The position numbers and the translations under genes were made by a program. Shown one piece after another: positions 36,343 through 45,099 of a stretch of 64,000 nucleotides of DNA (position 1 is the first letter of the stretch; each line of letters starts with the position of its first letter). The stretch lies in the NCBI GenBank assembly GCA_963752745.1, contig CAVWAK010000047.1, positions 42,507 through 106,506 on the forward strand, given 5' to 3'. The DNA is from Thiogranum sp963752745 (GTDB lineage: Bacteria; Pseudomonadota; Gammaproteobacteria; DSM-19610). Below the pieces are notes generated by a model, which was not told where the DNA came from, made no database searches, and saw only the letters and a program-made list of their open reading frames with translations.

Positions 36343-37618
36343 ATGAAGAGAAAAGCCAATTTGATTGGTGTTATATCATTATTCATGTTCGCGTTTGCAA
36401 CCGTTTATATATTTGGATTGTATGGCGGCCGTGCAGGTAACGAATCGTTATTCATTAAAGAAACGGTTGCTGCTGAGAAGCAGCCTTTGATATCGCCAGT
36501 CAAGGCGCGCGCTCGTGATTTCTACGCGCCCAACAGCGAGGATCTCGGGCCGGACGAAATGCGGTTGATTGCCTGTGGCACCGGCATGCCCACGGCGCGT
36601 CCGAAACAAGCGGCGTCGTGCTGGCTGCTCGAACTGGGAAACGGTGACAAGTTTATCTTCGATATCGGGACCGGATCGGCAGAGCGTATTGCTGCCCTGC
36701 AGATCCCCTACAACTACCTCGACAAGGTCTTCCTGAGCCACCTGCATACCGACCACTTCGGTGATCTGGATGCGTTGTTTGTCGGTGGTGCGCTGGCCGG
36801 CCGCCAGAAACCGTTACGCGTTTGGGGACCGAGCGGCGATACACCGGAGAGAGGCACGAAGTACGCGCTGGATCACTTGCGGAAAGCGCTTACCTGGGAC
36901 CTCGACGGCCGCCAGGGACTCACCGATCCACGTGGATACCATCTCGAGGTCACACGAGTTTGACTACAAGGGCATGAATCAGATCGTCTATCAGGAGAAT
37001 GGCGTGACGATTCGGTCCTGGCCGGCCATCCACTCCCTGGACGGTCCGGTGAGTTTCAGCGTCGAGTGGAACGGTCTCAAGTTCGTGTTCGGAGGTGATA
37101 CCTATCCGAACAAGTGGTATGACGAGTATGCGAAGGATGCCGACCTGGCGATTCACGAGTGCTTCATCGCCGTGCCGGACATGATTACCAAGTTCAAGTT
37201 CACACCACAAAGCGCTCTGGCGGTGGGCACCCAGATCCACACCGCACCGGAAGCGTTTGGCAAAGTGATGTCGCGTATCAAGCCGCGAATGGCCGTGGCC
37301 TATCACTTCTTCAATGACTTCGACACCACGGCGTCGATCAATGATCGTATCCGGACAACCTACGACGGTCCGCTGAGTCTCGCCGAGGACTACATGGTGT
37401 GGAACATCACCAAGGACGATATTCGCGTGCGGATGGCGGTTGTTGATGAAGACGTCTGGCCACCTCCGGCCACCGAGAAGCCGCAGGTGCCCGATCCAAG
37501 TATCAGGATTCCTTATTCGGACGAGATTGCGGGCGGCAAACTCGACGTGAAGGACGTGATTCAGCCCATGTATGACGAGATCAACAAGAAGTATGGACTC
37601 AACGAGAAACAGGAGTAA
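36343..37618 (+). CDS. secreted-type MBL-fold metallo-hydrolase, copy 2, one frameshift
   Basis: AGGAGG lies directly before ATG 36337 and 6 bases before ATG 36343, so 36343 (MKRKANLIGV) is the likely start. It has an N-terminal signal anchor or signal peptide (residues 7-30), then LIACGTGMPTARPKQAASCW, the zinc motif HLHTDHFGD, GGDTYPNKWY, and AYHFFNDFD. One extra base at about 36946-36951 splits it into two frames; joined, it has about 424 residues. The C-terminal extension ends IQPMYDEINKKYGL. The enzyme is likely periplasmic with a di-zinc site, substrate unknown. It shares its architecture with copy 1 and probably arose by tandem duplication. Confidence 0.8.
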
Positions 37619-37645
37619 GCCTCACTCCGGAGGTCTCTAGTAAAA

Positions 37646-37671
37646 AGGGGACAGATTTAAATCTGTCCCCT
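37646..37671. repeat. 26-bp perfect palindrome, REP-like
   Basis: A perfect inverted repeat with 13-base arms (AGGGGACAGATTT and its complement) and no loop, between the MBL gene and the next operon. GGGGACAGATTT-type palindromes recur in many gammaproteobacterial genomes near REP-associated transposases. It may also terminate the upstream gene, but there is no U-run. No transposase is nearby. Confidence 0.6.
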
Positions 37672-37718
37672 GGTCTCGGCGAGTCTGTTGTTCCCTGCCA
37701 CTTGTTACTATGCATAAG

Positions 37719-39572
37719 ATGATAACGAACAGATTCGCCGGACTATTCCTCATACTCACGCTATGTTTTGTGAGCCTCTCCGCAAGGGCGGACTGGATTA
37801 ACCTGACCGGTGCGGAGACCGCAGCCAACATCGCTGAAATCTACGTGCTTGACGATCGTGTCAAGCTGGTGCTGGAAGTTTATGTTGGTGATCTGGAGTT
37901 TTTCGACGCCCTGGTGCCGGATGAATGGGTGAAGGATGAGCAACTCCAACGACCAGCGATAGAAGACCGACTGCGGCAGTTCGCCAACAGCACGTTTCAG
38001 TTTGTTACCGATACGGGTGAGAAGCTGCCGGCGAAACTGGCACTGGTGGAGCCACGCCTGCGCACCGATCGCCAGTCACCGTTTGCCGGCATGATCAATC
38101 CGATGACCCGCCAGCGCGTCCCCGAAGCGCCGGCAGACAAGCGTGTGCTGTATGCCGAAATCGACTATCCGTTTGCTGAACAGAGACCGAAACAGCTGAC
38201 CATGGTGCCGCCGCTGGATGAAGAGGGGCGCGCGCAGGTGACGATCGGTTTTCTTGCCTATCATAAATCGGTGCCGGTGATTGATTTCCGCTACCTGGGT
38301 GCGCCGGCGCACTTGAATCTCGACTGGGATGACCCCTGGTATTCGAAGTTCGATAATCCCAATCTCAAACGTCACCACAAGTCGGCGCTGATGTCGTTTC
38401 TGTATGTCGAACCCTACGAGGTGCGCCACGAGATCCTGACACGGGTGAAAGACCTGGAAGAATGGATGGACCTGGGCTTGCACGGTGATGAGTATATCGA
38501 GGTCGACGAACTGGAGCCGCTCAAGCAGCGTATTGGTGATTTCCTGCTGACGCAGAACCCGGTGCTGGTGGATGGCAAGGCCCTGAAGCCGATTCTGGAC
38601 CGGACCAATTACGTCAAGGTCAGCGTAACGGGCATTCAGCTGGTCGAAAAGCCTGAGCGGCTGGAAATTTCGACGGCCATCGTCGGCGTTATTATTGCGT
38701 ACATTACCGAGGGACTGCCGCAGCAGGTCACGGTGGACTGGCAGCTGTTCACCGATCAGGTTCAGCAAGTCCCGGCGACCGCCACCGACCCGGCCGGGCC
38801 GCTGCCGTCCTTTGTGAGCCCGGATGATAATGTGCTGACCTGGACCAACTTCCTGAAGAACTACCAGATGCCAACCGTCCGGCAGGTCGCGGTCGCCGAT
38901 ACGCTGGGTGATGTGAAGATACCTGTAGGTTCATTTCTCCTTGCTGTATTGATACTACCCATTGGCTGGCGACTCAGGGCGGCCAGACGGGAAGGGCGGC
39001 CGCTTGTTGGCCACTCTGTCGTGATCCTGATGCTGCTTGGCGGCGCACTGGTGGCGTATCCGTACACGCAGGTCAGCGTTGCCAGGCCGGTAGTGATGGC
39101 GGGTGAGCTGGATGAGCAGCAGGCACAGCAGTTGTTGCAGGCACTGCTGAAGAATGTCTACCGGGCCTTCGATTTCAGGAACGAGAACGATGTGTACGAC
39201 AAGCTGGCTCTGAGTGTCGAGGGCGATTTACTCACGGAGATCTATTTGCAGAACCGCAAATCATTTGCAGTACAGAAGGCCGGTGGTGCACAGGCCAGGG
39301 TAAAAGATGTCGACATCCAGCATGCGCAGGCCGAACGGCAGGTGGGCGATACACCGACCTACGCGATCCGCGGTCAGTGGACGGCCACCGGAACGGTGGG
39401 TCACTGGGGTCATGTGCATACGCGCAGGAACCAGTATGATGCAATTGTCACCGTGAAAGCCGACCAGGGTGACTGGAAAATATCGGGGCTGGAGCTGCTG
39501 GAAGAACAGCGGATTGATCCAGCAGCGCCTGACCGCCACAGCAGCGCGCTGAGTCATTCAACAGGAGAATGA
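37719..39572 (+). CDS. exported, membrane-anchored protein of unknown function, first gene of an ABC/FadL operon
   Basis: A 617-residue protein from ATG 37719 (ATG 37710 is also possible). It has a signal peptide (MITNRFAGLFLILTLCFVSLS, cleaved after ARA), a large polar periplasmic domain of about 390 residues rich in charged and aromatic positions, two predicted transmembrane helices at about 405-430 and 445-465, and a C-terminal soluble domain of about 150 residues (YAIRGQWTATGTVGHWGHVH). I recognise no family. It is 4 bases upstream of a FadL-type porin and in the same tight operon as an ABC ATPase and permease, so it probably serves as a periplasmic or bridging part of a transport system. 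Confidence 0.7.
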   Translation: MITNRFAGLFLILTLCFVSLSARADWINLTGAETAANIAEIYVLDDRVKLVLEVYVGDLEFFDALVPDEWVKDEQLQRPAIEDRLRQFANSTFQFVTDTGEKLPAKLALVEPRLRTDRQSPFAGMINPMTRQRVPEAPADKRVLYAEIDYPFAEQRPKQLTMVPPLDEEGRAQVTIGFLAYHKSVPVIDFRYLGAPAHLNLDWDDPWYSKFDNPNLKRHHKSALMSFLYVEPYEVRHEILTRVKDLEEWMDLGLHGDEYIEVDELEPLKQRIGDFLLTQNPVLVDGKALKPILDRTNYVKVSVTGIQLVEKPERLEISTAIVGVIIAYITEGLPQQVTVDWQLFTDQVQQVPATATDPAGPLPSFVSPDDNVLTWTNFLKNYQMPTVRQVAVADTLGDVKIPVGSFLLAVLILPIGWRLRAARREGRPLVGHSVVILMLLGGALVAYPYTQVSVARPVVMAGELDEQQAQQLLQALLKNVYRAFDFRNENDVYDKLALSVEGDLLTEIYLQNRKSFAVQKAGGAQARVKDVDIQHAQAERQVGDTPTYAIRGQWTATGTVGHWGHVHTRRNQYDAIVTVKADQGDWKISGLELLEEQRIDPAAPDRHSSALSHSTGE

Positions 39573-39576
39573 AACC

Positions 39577-40848
39577 ATGAACTCATACTACACGGCAGCT
39601 GTCCGGGTATTAATAGGTTGTAGCGCACTGCTACTGACAGTGTCCGCTCAGTCGGCAGGTTTCTATATTTCCGAAGTGGGCACACCGGGCAGCCTGGGGA
39701 CAGCGGGTGTGGCAAACCCCGTTAACACCATTTCTGCCGACTCATCGTGGACCAACCCGGCCGGCATGACGGGTTTGGAGCAGGATGAAATGCTCGCCGG
39801 AATGCAGCTGGTGGTGCCAAAAATCGAGTTTGATTCGTCGGTGGCCGAGGCCGGCGGCAGCGATGGTGGCAATGCCGGCAATATAGCGGCTATTCCGTCC
39901 TTTTTTATGGTCAAGAAGCTGAATGACCGGGTTCGGCTGGGGTTCTCGCTGGTCGCCCCACAGGGTGGCGCCATGAACTACAGTGATAATTTCGTCGGGC
40001 GATACGGTGCCACCAAAGTCTCACTTGCCGCGATAGGAGGCTCGCCATCCATCGCCTACAAGGTGAACGATCGCCTGTCGCTGGGCGGTGGTGTTTCGAT
40101 CATCTATACCCAGTTTGAAGAAAGTATTGCCATTAACCAAAGCGCACTGATCCCGGGGCCAGGCACGCTGCCGGACGGCAAGGTCAAGTTCGATAATATG
40201 ACGGATCTGGGTTATCAGCCGTTCGTGGGTTTGACCTACTACCTGTCAGACAGCCTCATGCTGGGTGTCGTCTATCGCGCGGAAATGGATGTCAACCTGG
40301 AGGGGGATCTCAACTTCCGCAGCCTGGCATTCCCGACGCCGCCGGCCAATGACATTGAAATTGACTGGGATAATCCACAGGTGCTCAAGGCGGGGTTGCG
40401 CTACGAGTTTGCGCCAGGCAAGCGGCTGATGTTCAGTGCGGACTGGGAGGACTGGTCGGCATTCAGCAAGAATCAGCTGGCCATTACCGGTGGGGTAGTC
40501 AACCCGGCGGGTGTGCTGGAGCGCAATTTCAAGGATACCTGGAGTGCCGGTGTCGCGTTTGTCGATATGAGCAACAAGACTCGCGGCTATTCTGTCGGGT
40601 TTTCCTATGACAGTTCGCCGGTGAGCAATAAGGACCGCACCATCGATCTTCCTTTTGACGAGACCTACAAGCTTTCTGCCGCCTACGCCTGGACAGGGAG
40701 CAAGCAACTGGATTTCGGGCTTGGCGCGACGCTGCTTTATTTCGGTGAAGGCAAGGTGGACCAGACGGCGCAGGGTGTACGCTTCAAGGGTAAGTTTGAT
40801 ACCAATATGGCGTTGTTCCTGGGTGGTACGCTGCGCTACGTTTTCTGA
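39577..40848 (+). CDS. OmpP1/FadL-family outer-membrane porin
   Basis: A 423-residue outer-membrane beta barrel with a signal peptide ending SAQSA and the FadL N-terminal hatch: GFYISEVGTPGSLGTAGVANP, then SSWTNPAGMTGL, the NPA motif of the family. It ends in the C-terminal aromatic TLRYVF. FadL-family proteins carry hydrophobic compounds such as long-chain fatty acids or aromatic hydrocarbons across the outer membrane. Coupling to an exported protein (4 bases upstream) and an ABC transporter (5 bases downstream) is unusual for FadL and suggests a dedicated lipid or hydrophobic-compound route. Confidence 0.88.
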   Translation: MNSYYTAAVRVLIGCSALLLTVSAQSAGFYISEVGTPGSLGTAGVANPVNTISADSSWTNPAGMTGLEQDEMLAGMQLVVPKIEFDSSVAEAGGSDGGNAGNIAAIPSFFMVKKLNDRVRLGFSLVAPQGGAMNYSDNFVGRYGATKVSLAAIGGSPSIAYKVNDRLSLGGGVSIIYTQFEESIAINQSALIPGPGTLPDGKVKFDNMTDLGYQPFVGLTYYLSDSLMLGVVYRAEMDVNLEGDLNFRSLAFPTPPANDIEIDWDNPQVLKAGLRYEFAPGKRLMFSADWEDWSAFSKNQLAITGGVVNPAGVLERNFKDTWSAGVAFVDMSNKTRGYSVGFSYDSSPVSNKDRTIDLPFDETYKLSAAYAWTGSKQLDFGLGATLLYFGEGKVDQTAQGVRFKGKFDTNMALFLGGTLRYVF

Positions 40849-40853
40849 TCTTT

Positions 40854-41522
40854 ATGATCAGTATTGAGTCACTTCACTTCGCTTACCCGCAAGACGGGTT
40901 CAACCTGCAGATCCCCGCATTTTCCGTCCCGGTCGGACAGAAGCTCGCCGTCATCGGCCCCAGTGGTTCAGGCAAGACCACGCTGCTCAACCTGATTGCA
41001 GGGATAGTCCAGCCAGAGAGCGGGCATATCCGGGTCGCCGGTACCCCGGTACACGCACTAGCCGACGCCGGACGACGTGACTTCCGCATCACCCAGATCG
41101 GTTTTGTTTTCCAGGACTTCGAGCTGCTGGATTATCTCAGCGTACTGGATAACATCCTGCATCCGTATCGCATCACCCGTGCCCTGCAACTCACGCCCGA
41201 GGTGCGTCAACGTGCTCGCGAGCTGGCCGAGCAGATGGGTATCGGCGACAAACTGCAACGTCATGCCGGCGACCTGTCCCAGGGTGAGAAACAACGCGCG
41301 GCCATCTGCCGGGCACTGTTGCCGCAACCGAAACTGATTCTGGCGGACGAAGCTACCGGTAACCTCGATCCGGACAACAAGCTGCATATACTCGAACTGC
41401 TGTTTGAGGCGGTTGATCAGCACGGTGCCACCTTGCTGGCGGTTACCCACGACCATGAGCTGTTGCCACGTTTTGACCGCGTGGTGGATTTCCATGATTT
41501 TCACAGCGGGAGTGCTGGGTGA
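40854..41522 (+). CDS. ABC transporter ATPase (LolD/MacB-type)
   Basis: A 222-residue ATPase with Walker A GPSGSGKT at 35-42, Q-loop Gln87, signature LSQGEKQR at 141-148, Walker B LILADE with Glu166 and the switch histidine at 199. Its closest family is the LolD/MacB/FtsE lipoprotein and export type, which partners with FtsX-domain permeases, as here. The stop overlaps the GTG start of the permease by 4 bases. Confidence 0.92.
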   Translation: MISIESLHFAYPQDGFNLQIPAFSVPVGQKLAVIGPSGSGKTTLLNLIAGIVQPESGHIRVAGTPVHALADAGRRDFRITQIGFVFQDFELLDYLSVLDNILHPYRITRALQLTPEVRQRARELAEQMGIGDKLQRHAGDLSQGEKQRAAICRALLPQPKLILADEATGNLDPDNKLHILELLFEAVDQHGATLLAVTHDHELLPRFDRVVDFHDFHSGSAG

Positions 41523-42697
41523 TCGACAGCTTTTATATTGCCTGGAAATACCTGTTATTCAGTAAAGCGCGCAGCGCCACGCTGGTTGCCTGTATCACCC
41601 TGATTGCGGTGCTACCGCTGGCGCTGGAAATAATCCTGGATGAAAGCGAACACCAACTGGTGGAGCGGGCAGTGCACACGCCACTGCTGGTGGGTGCCAG
41701 GGGCAGTGCGCTGGACCTGGTGATGAACAGCCTGTACTTCGCCGATGAGGTGCCGGAACTTATCAGCCTGGCGAGTGCCGATGAAATCACCGCCACGGAT
41801 CTTGCGGTAACAATCCCGCTGTATGTGCGCTTTCAGGCGCGCGGTTTTCAGATTGTCGGTACCACGCTCGATTATTTCGATTTCCGCCAGTTGCGACTGG
41901 CAGAAGGAACACTGTTCGGCATGTTGGGCGAGTGCGTCATCGGTGCCGCGGTTGCCAGCCAGCTCGGTCTGAAAGCAGGCGACAGCTTGTTGTCATCGCC
42001 GGAAACCGTCTTCGACCTGGCCGGTGTCTACCCGTTGAAGATGCGTGTAGCCGGGGTGTTGGCACCAACCCACAGCGCCGATGACCTGGCAGTACTGGTG
42101 GACGTCAAGACGGCCTGGGTCATCGAAGGCCTGGCACACGGTCACGAGGACGTTGCCCGCAGCCGCGACAGTTCGGTCATTATCGAGCGTAGTGAAAGTA
42201 ACGTGACCGCCAATGCCAAGCTGATGCAGTACACGGAAATTACCGCAACGAACATTGATTCTTTTCATCTGCATGGTAATCCTGCGAGCTACCCGTTGAC
42301 GGCGGTCATTGCGTTGCCCCATGACGATAAAGCCGCGGCGATTCTGCGCGGGCGTTACCAGAACATGGACACTGGTTACCAGATTGTTCCTCCTGCCGAT
42401 GTTATCGATACCCTGATGACCAACATTTTTCGCATCCGCAACGTGCTGGATGCGGTGATCCTGTTTGTCGGGCTGGCTACGTTGATGGCCCTGGTGTTGG
42501 TGTTTGCACTTTCCCTGCGCCTGCGGCAACGCGAAATCGACACCATTTTCAAACTGGGTTGCAGTCGTATGACTATTGCTCAGTTGCTGGGAGCGGAGGT
42601 CGTGATTATTGCAGCATTCAGTACCGTGCTGTGCCTGTTGATTCTTTTGGTGGTTTCGCATTATGACCAGCAGCTGGTCAGAGAGCTGTTTATCTAG
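41519..42697 (+). CDS. ABC transporter permease, FtsX/MacB domain
   Basis: A 392-residue membrane protein with a GTG start overlapping the ATPase stop. One N-terminal transmembrane helix (about 18-38) precedes a long periplasmic domain (about 45-300), followed by three C-terminal helices with VLVFALSLRLRQREIDTIFKLG and SRMTIAQLLGAEV, the FtsX-domain signature. MacB-type permeases do not transport through a channel but transmit force to periplasmic partners to move lipids, lipoproteins or peptides. No MacA-like adaptor is present; the first gene of the operon may take its place. Confidence 0.85.
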   Translation: MIDSFYIAWKYLLFSKARSATLVACITLIAVLPLALEIILDESEHQLVERAVHTPLLVGARGSALDLVMNSLYFADEVPELISLASADEITATDLAVTIPLYVRFQARGFQIVGTTLDYFDFRQLRLAEGTLFGMLGECVIGAAVASQLGLKAGDSLLSSPETVFDLAGVYPLKMRVAGVLAPTHSADDLAVLVDVKTAWVIEGLAHGHEDVARSRDSSVIIERSESNVTANAKLMQYTEITATNIDSFHLHGNPASYPLTAVIALPHDDKAAAILRGRYQNMDTGYQIVPPADVIDTLMTNIFRIRNVLDAVILFVGLATLMALVLVFALSLRLRQREIDTIFKLGCSRMTIAQLLGAEVVIIAAFSTVLCLLILLVVSHYDQQLVRELFI

Positions 42698-42735
42698 TTG
42701 GCCGGAACCTGCCATTTATAATATTCAAGAATGCT

Positions 42736-43233
42736 TTAGTCGGTATGTTTGCGTGGGTACTCGTATAGACCGAGTGTACCGGTATCCCGGTAAACCGCCG
42801 ACCAGTCATCGACTGAAAACTCGATGCCGGCTATTGCGCAGGTGGGCAGGTTACTGATGCCGGCACTGCACAGGTAATTACAAAAGTCTGTAAGCCCCGG
42901 GTTGTGCGCGACCAGTGCAATGCGTGCCTTGTTGTCTGGAAATGCCTGCACCACTTCCAGTAGCGTGTTCGCGTCTGCGCCATACAGTTTTTTATCGAAG
43001 TCGATACTTTCGGTTGGGTAGCCCAGTTCGCTGGCCAGTAGTTCGGCAGTAGTAGCTGCTCTCAGTGCAGGGCTGCTGACCATAAGGTCAAACTGTATGC
43101 CGTGCGCTTTTAAAATCCTGCCCATAAGCGCTGCATTGTCGAGTCCACGTTGATTCAGTGGTCGTTTGTAGTCACTGAGCAGCGCGTCGTTCCAGCTCGA
43201 TTTGGCGTGGCGTATTAATGTTAATTGAAGCAT
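42736..43233 (-). CDS. sixA: phosphohistidine phosphatase SixA
   Basis: A 165-residue histidine phosphatase. The start MLQLTLIRHAKSSW at 43233 is chosen because the family begins at this strand. RHAKSSW gives the catalytic histidine near residue 9, and VAHNPGL holds the second conserved histidine. SixA removes phosphate from histidine phosphotransfer domains (ArcB, PtsO). Family length is normal (E. coli SixA 161). It stands alone, opposite in direction to the ABC operon. Confidence 0.88.
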   Translation of the reverse strand: MLQLTLIRHAKSSWNDALLSDYKRPLNQRGLDNAALMGRILKAHGIQFDLMVSSPALRAATTAELLASELGYPTESIDFDKKLYGADANTLLEVVQAFPDNKARIALVAHNPGLTDFCNYLCSAGISNLPTCAIAGIEFSVDDWSAVYRDTGTLGLYEYPRKHTD

Positions 43234-43334
43234 AGTCATTAGCCAGCTACATAGTCTTCTATAGAATAGCAAAACTGGTCGCAGAGCGGAGTGCAGGCGC
43301 GGCTTCCTGAATACTGCGATGTGCCGGGATCGGG

Positions 43335-44468
43335 CTAGTCAGCTGCAATGAGCCGAGTGCGTATTTTTTCTGCCAGGGTCATTGCCTGCTCTGTGTTGTC
43401 GGCAAGGCAGTTGTAGTGTCCCATTTTTCTTCCCGTCAGCGCCTGTTTCTTTCCATACAGATGCAGTTTTGCGCTGTCGTATTGAAGTAGCGATGCCCAT
43501 GGTGGCGTGTCGTTTTTCCATATGTCGCCGAGAATGTTGACCATGACTACCGGTGACAGCAGTCTGGTCGATCCGGGTGGGAAGCCACAGAGCACGCGCA
43601 CCTGTTGTTCAAATTGTGAAGTGACTGTGGCGTCCAGTGTGTAATGGCCGCTGTTGTGTGGGCGTGGCGCCATCTCATTGACCAGCAATTGTTGATCGCC
43701 TGCGACAAACAGCTCGACCGCCAGTACACCGCAATAGTCCAGTCTGTCAGCGAGACGGGTGGCCATGTCGATTGCCTGAGCTGCCAGGTTGCCGGGCAGT
43801 TGGGCGGGCACTGTCGTGGTATCGAGTATGCCGTTAACGTGTACATTTTCGCCAACCGGATAGGCTGCAATTTCACCGCGGGCACTGCGTGCCAGTATCA
43901 CTGAGACTTCGCGTTCCAGTTGGACACGCTCTTCCAGAACACAGGGTATTTCACCGAGCTGCTGAAAGGCGGCTTGTGCTTCTTCAAGTGAGTGTACGGT
44001 GATCTGTCCTTTGCCGTCATAACCCAGTTGAGCGGTCTTTAGAATCGCCGGCATGTGCAGGGCGGCACAGGCAGCATCGAGGTCGTCAGCCTGTTGAATG
44101 GCGAAGAAGGGTGCTGTCGCCAGACCCTGTTCGCGAATGAAGGTCTTTTCGAGAATCCGGTCGCGAGCGATGGCTACTGATTTTGAGCCGGGATGGACGG
44201 GCACGCGCGCTTCCAGAAACGCCAGTGTTTCAGCGGGAACGTTTTCAAATTCGGTGGTGACGGCGGCACACTGTTCGCTTATTTCGCGCAGCGCGTCCTG
44301 GTCAAGATAGTCGGCTTGAAGGTGACGGTCGGCGAGTGCGCCAGCCGGGCTGTCGGGGTTGGGATCAAGTACCCAGACCCGGTAGCCCATGGTGCGGGCT
44401 GCGATACAGAACATACGTCCCAGTTGCCCGCCGCCGAGCACACCAAGAATGGCATCAGGACTGATCAC
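43335..44468 (-). CDS. purK: 5-(carboxyamino)imidazole ribonucleotide synthase
   Basis: PurK uses ATP and bicarbonate to carboxylate AIR, giving N5-CAIR, in purine synthesis. The 377-residue ATP-grasp protein starts with the ILGVLGGGQLGRM motif, has KTAQLGYDGKGQ in the ATP-grasp core, LAVELFVAGDQQLLVNEMAPRPHNSGHYTLD and ends in the conserved tail. It overlaps purE by 4 bases and is cotranscribed with it. Confidence 0.96.
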   Translation of the reverse strand: MISPDAILGVLGGGQLGRMFCIAARTMGYRVWVLDPNPDSPAGALADRHLQADYLDQDALREISEQCAAVTTEFENVPAETLAFLEARVPVHPGSKSVAIARDRILEKTFIREQGLATAPFFAIQQADDLDAACAALHMPAILKTAQLGYDGKGQITVHSLEEAQAAFQQLGEIPCVLEERVQLEREVSVILARSARGEIAAYPVGENVHVNGILDTTTVPAQLPGNLAAQAIDMATRLADRLDYCGVLAVELFVAGDQQLLVNEMAPRPHNSGHYTLDATVTSQFEQQVRVLCGFPPGSTRLLSPVVMVNILGDIWKNDTPPWASLLQYDSAKLHLYGKKQALTGRKMGHYNCLADNTEQAMTLAEKIRTRLIAAD

Positions 44469-44959
44469 GGCCTGGGCGGCAGTTCCATGTTCAGCGCCAT
44501 GTCACGTTGCGCTGCGCGGAAGTCGTCCAGTTCTTGTGCCAGTTTGTCATCCTGCAATGCCAGCAAACTGATGGCGTAGAGGGCTGCATTGGCAGCACCG
44601 GCTTTGCCGATGGCAAAGGTAGCGACGGGTACGCCTTTTGGCATTTGGACAATCGACAACAAGGAGTCCATGCCTTTGAGGTGTTGCGAGGGTACCGGAA
44701 CCCCGAGTACCGGCAGACTGGTCTTGGCAGCCAGCATGCCCGGCAGGTGGGCAGCGCCTCCGGCTCCGGCGATAATGCAGGCCAGGCCGCGTTCACGTGC
44801 TGTGGATGCGTACTCGAACAGAAGGTCTGGCGTGCGGTGCGCAGATACCACGCGGGCTTCGAAGTCGATGCCAAACTGTTCCAGCAACTCAGACGCAGCT
44901 TGCATGACTTCCCAGTCACTGTTGCTGCCCATCACCAAGCCGACTTTCGTAGCGCCCAT
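44465..44959 (-). CDS. purE: 5-(carboxyamino)imidazole ribonucleotide mutase
   Basis: PurE moves the carboxyl group of N5-CAIR to carbon, giving CAIR. The start MGATKVGLVMGSNSDWEVM at 44959 matches the family; the longer upstream frame does not. The 164-residue protein has MGSNSDW, SAHRTPDLL and GGAAHLPGM, all in the substrate pocket, as in class I PurE. It overlaps purK downstream by 4 bases and diverges from purC. Confidence 0.96.
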   Translation of the reverse strand: MGATKVGLVMGSNSDWEVMQAASELLEQFGIDFEARVVSAHRTPDLLFEYASTARERGLACIIAGAGGAAHLPGMLAAKTSLPVLGVPVPSQHLKGMDSLLSIVQMPKGVPVATFAIGKAGAANAALYAISLLALQDDKLAQELDDFRAAQRDMALNMELPPRP

Positions 44960-45099
44960 TTGTTGTACCGGAATCAGGAAAAACGCGCATTGTACCACCC
45001 GGAGGCCAGCTCGCCACAAGCTATTCGCCGAGTCCGTGCAGCACCGGTACAATGCGGCCCTGCAGTCAGGTGAAGCCGGAAACCGGGGGGAATATCAGA

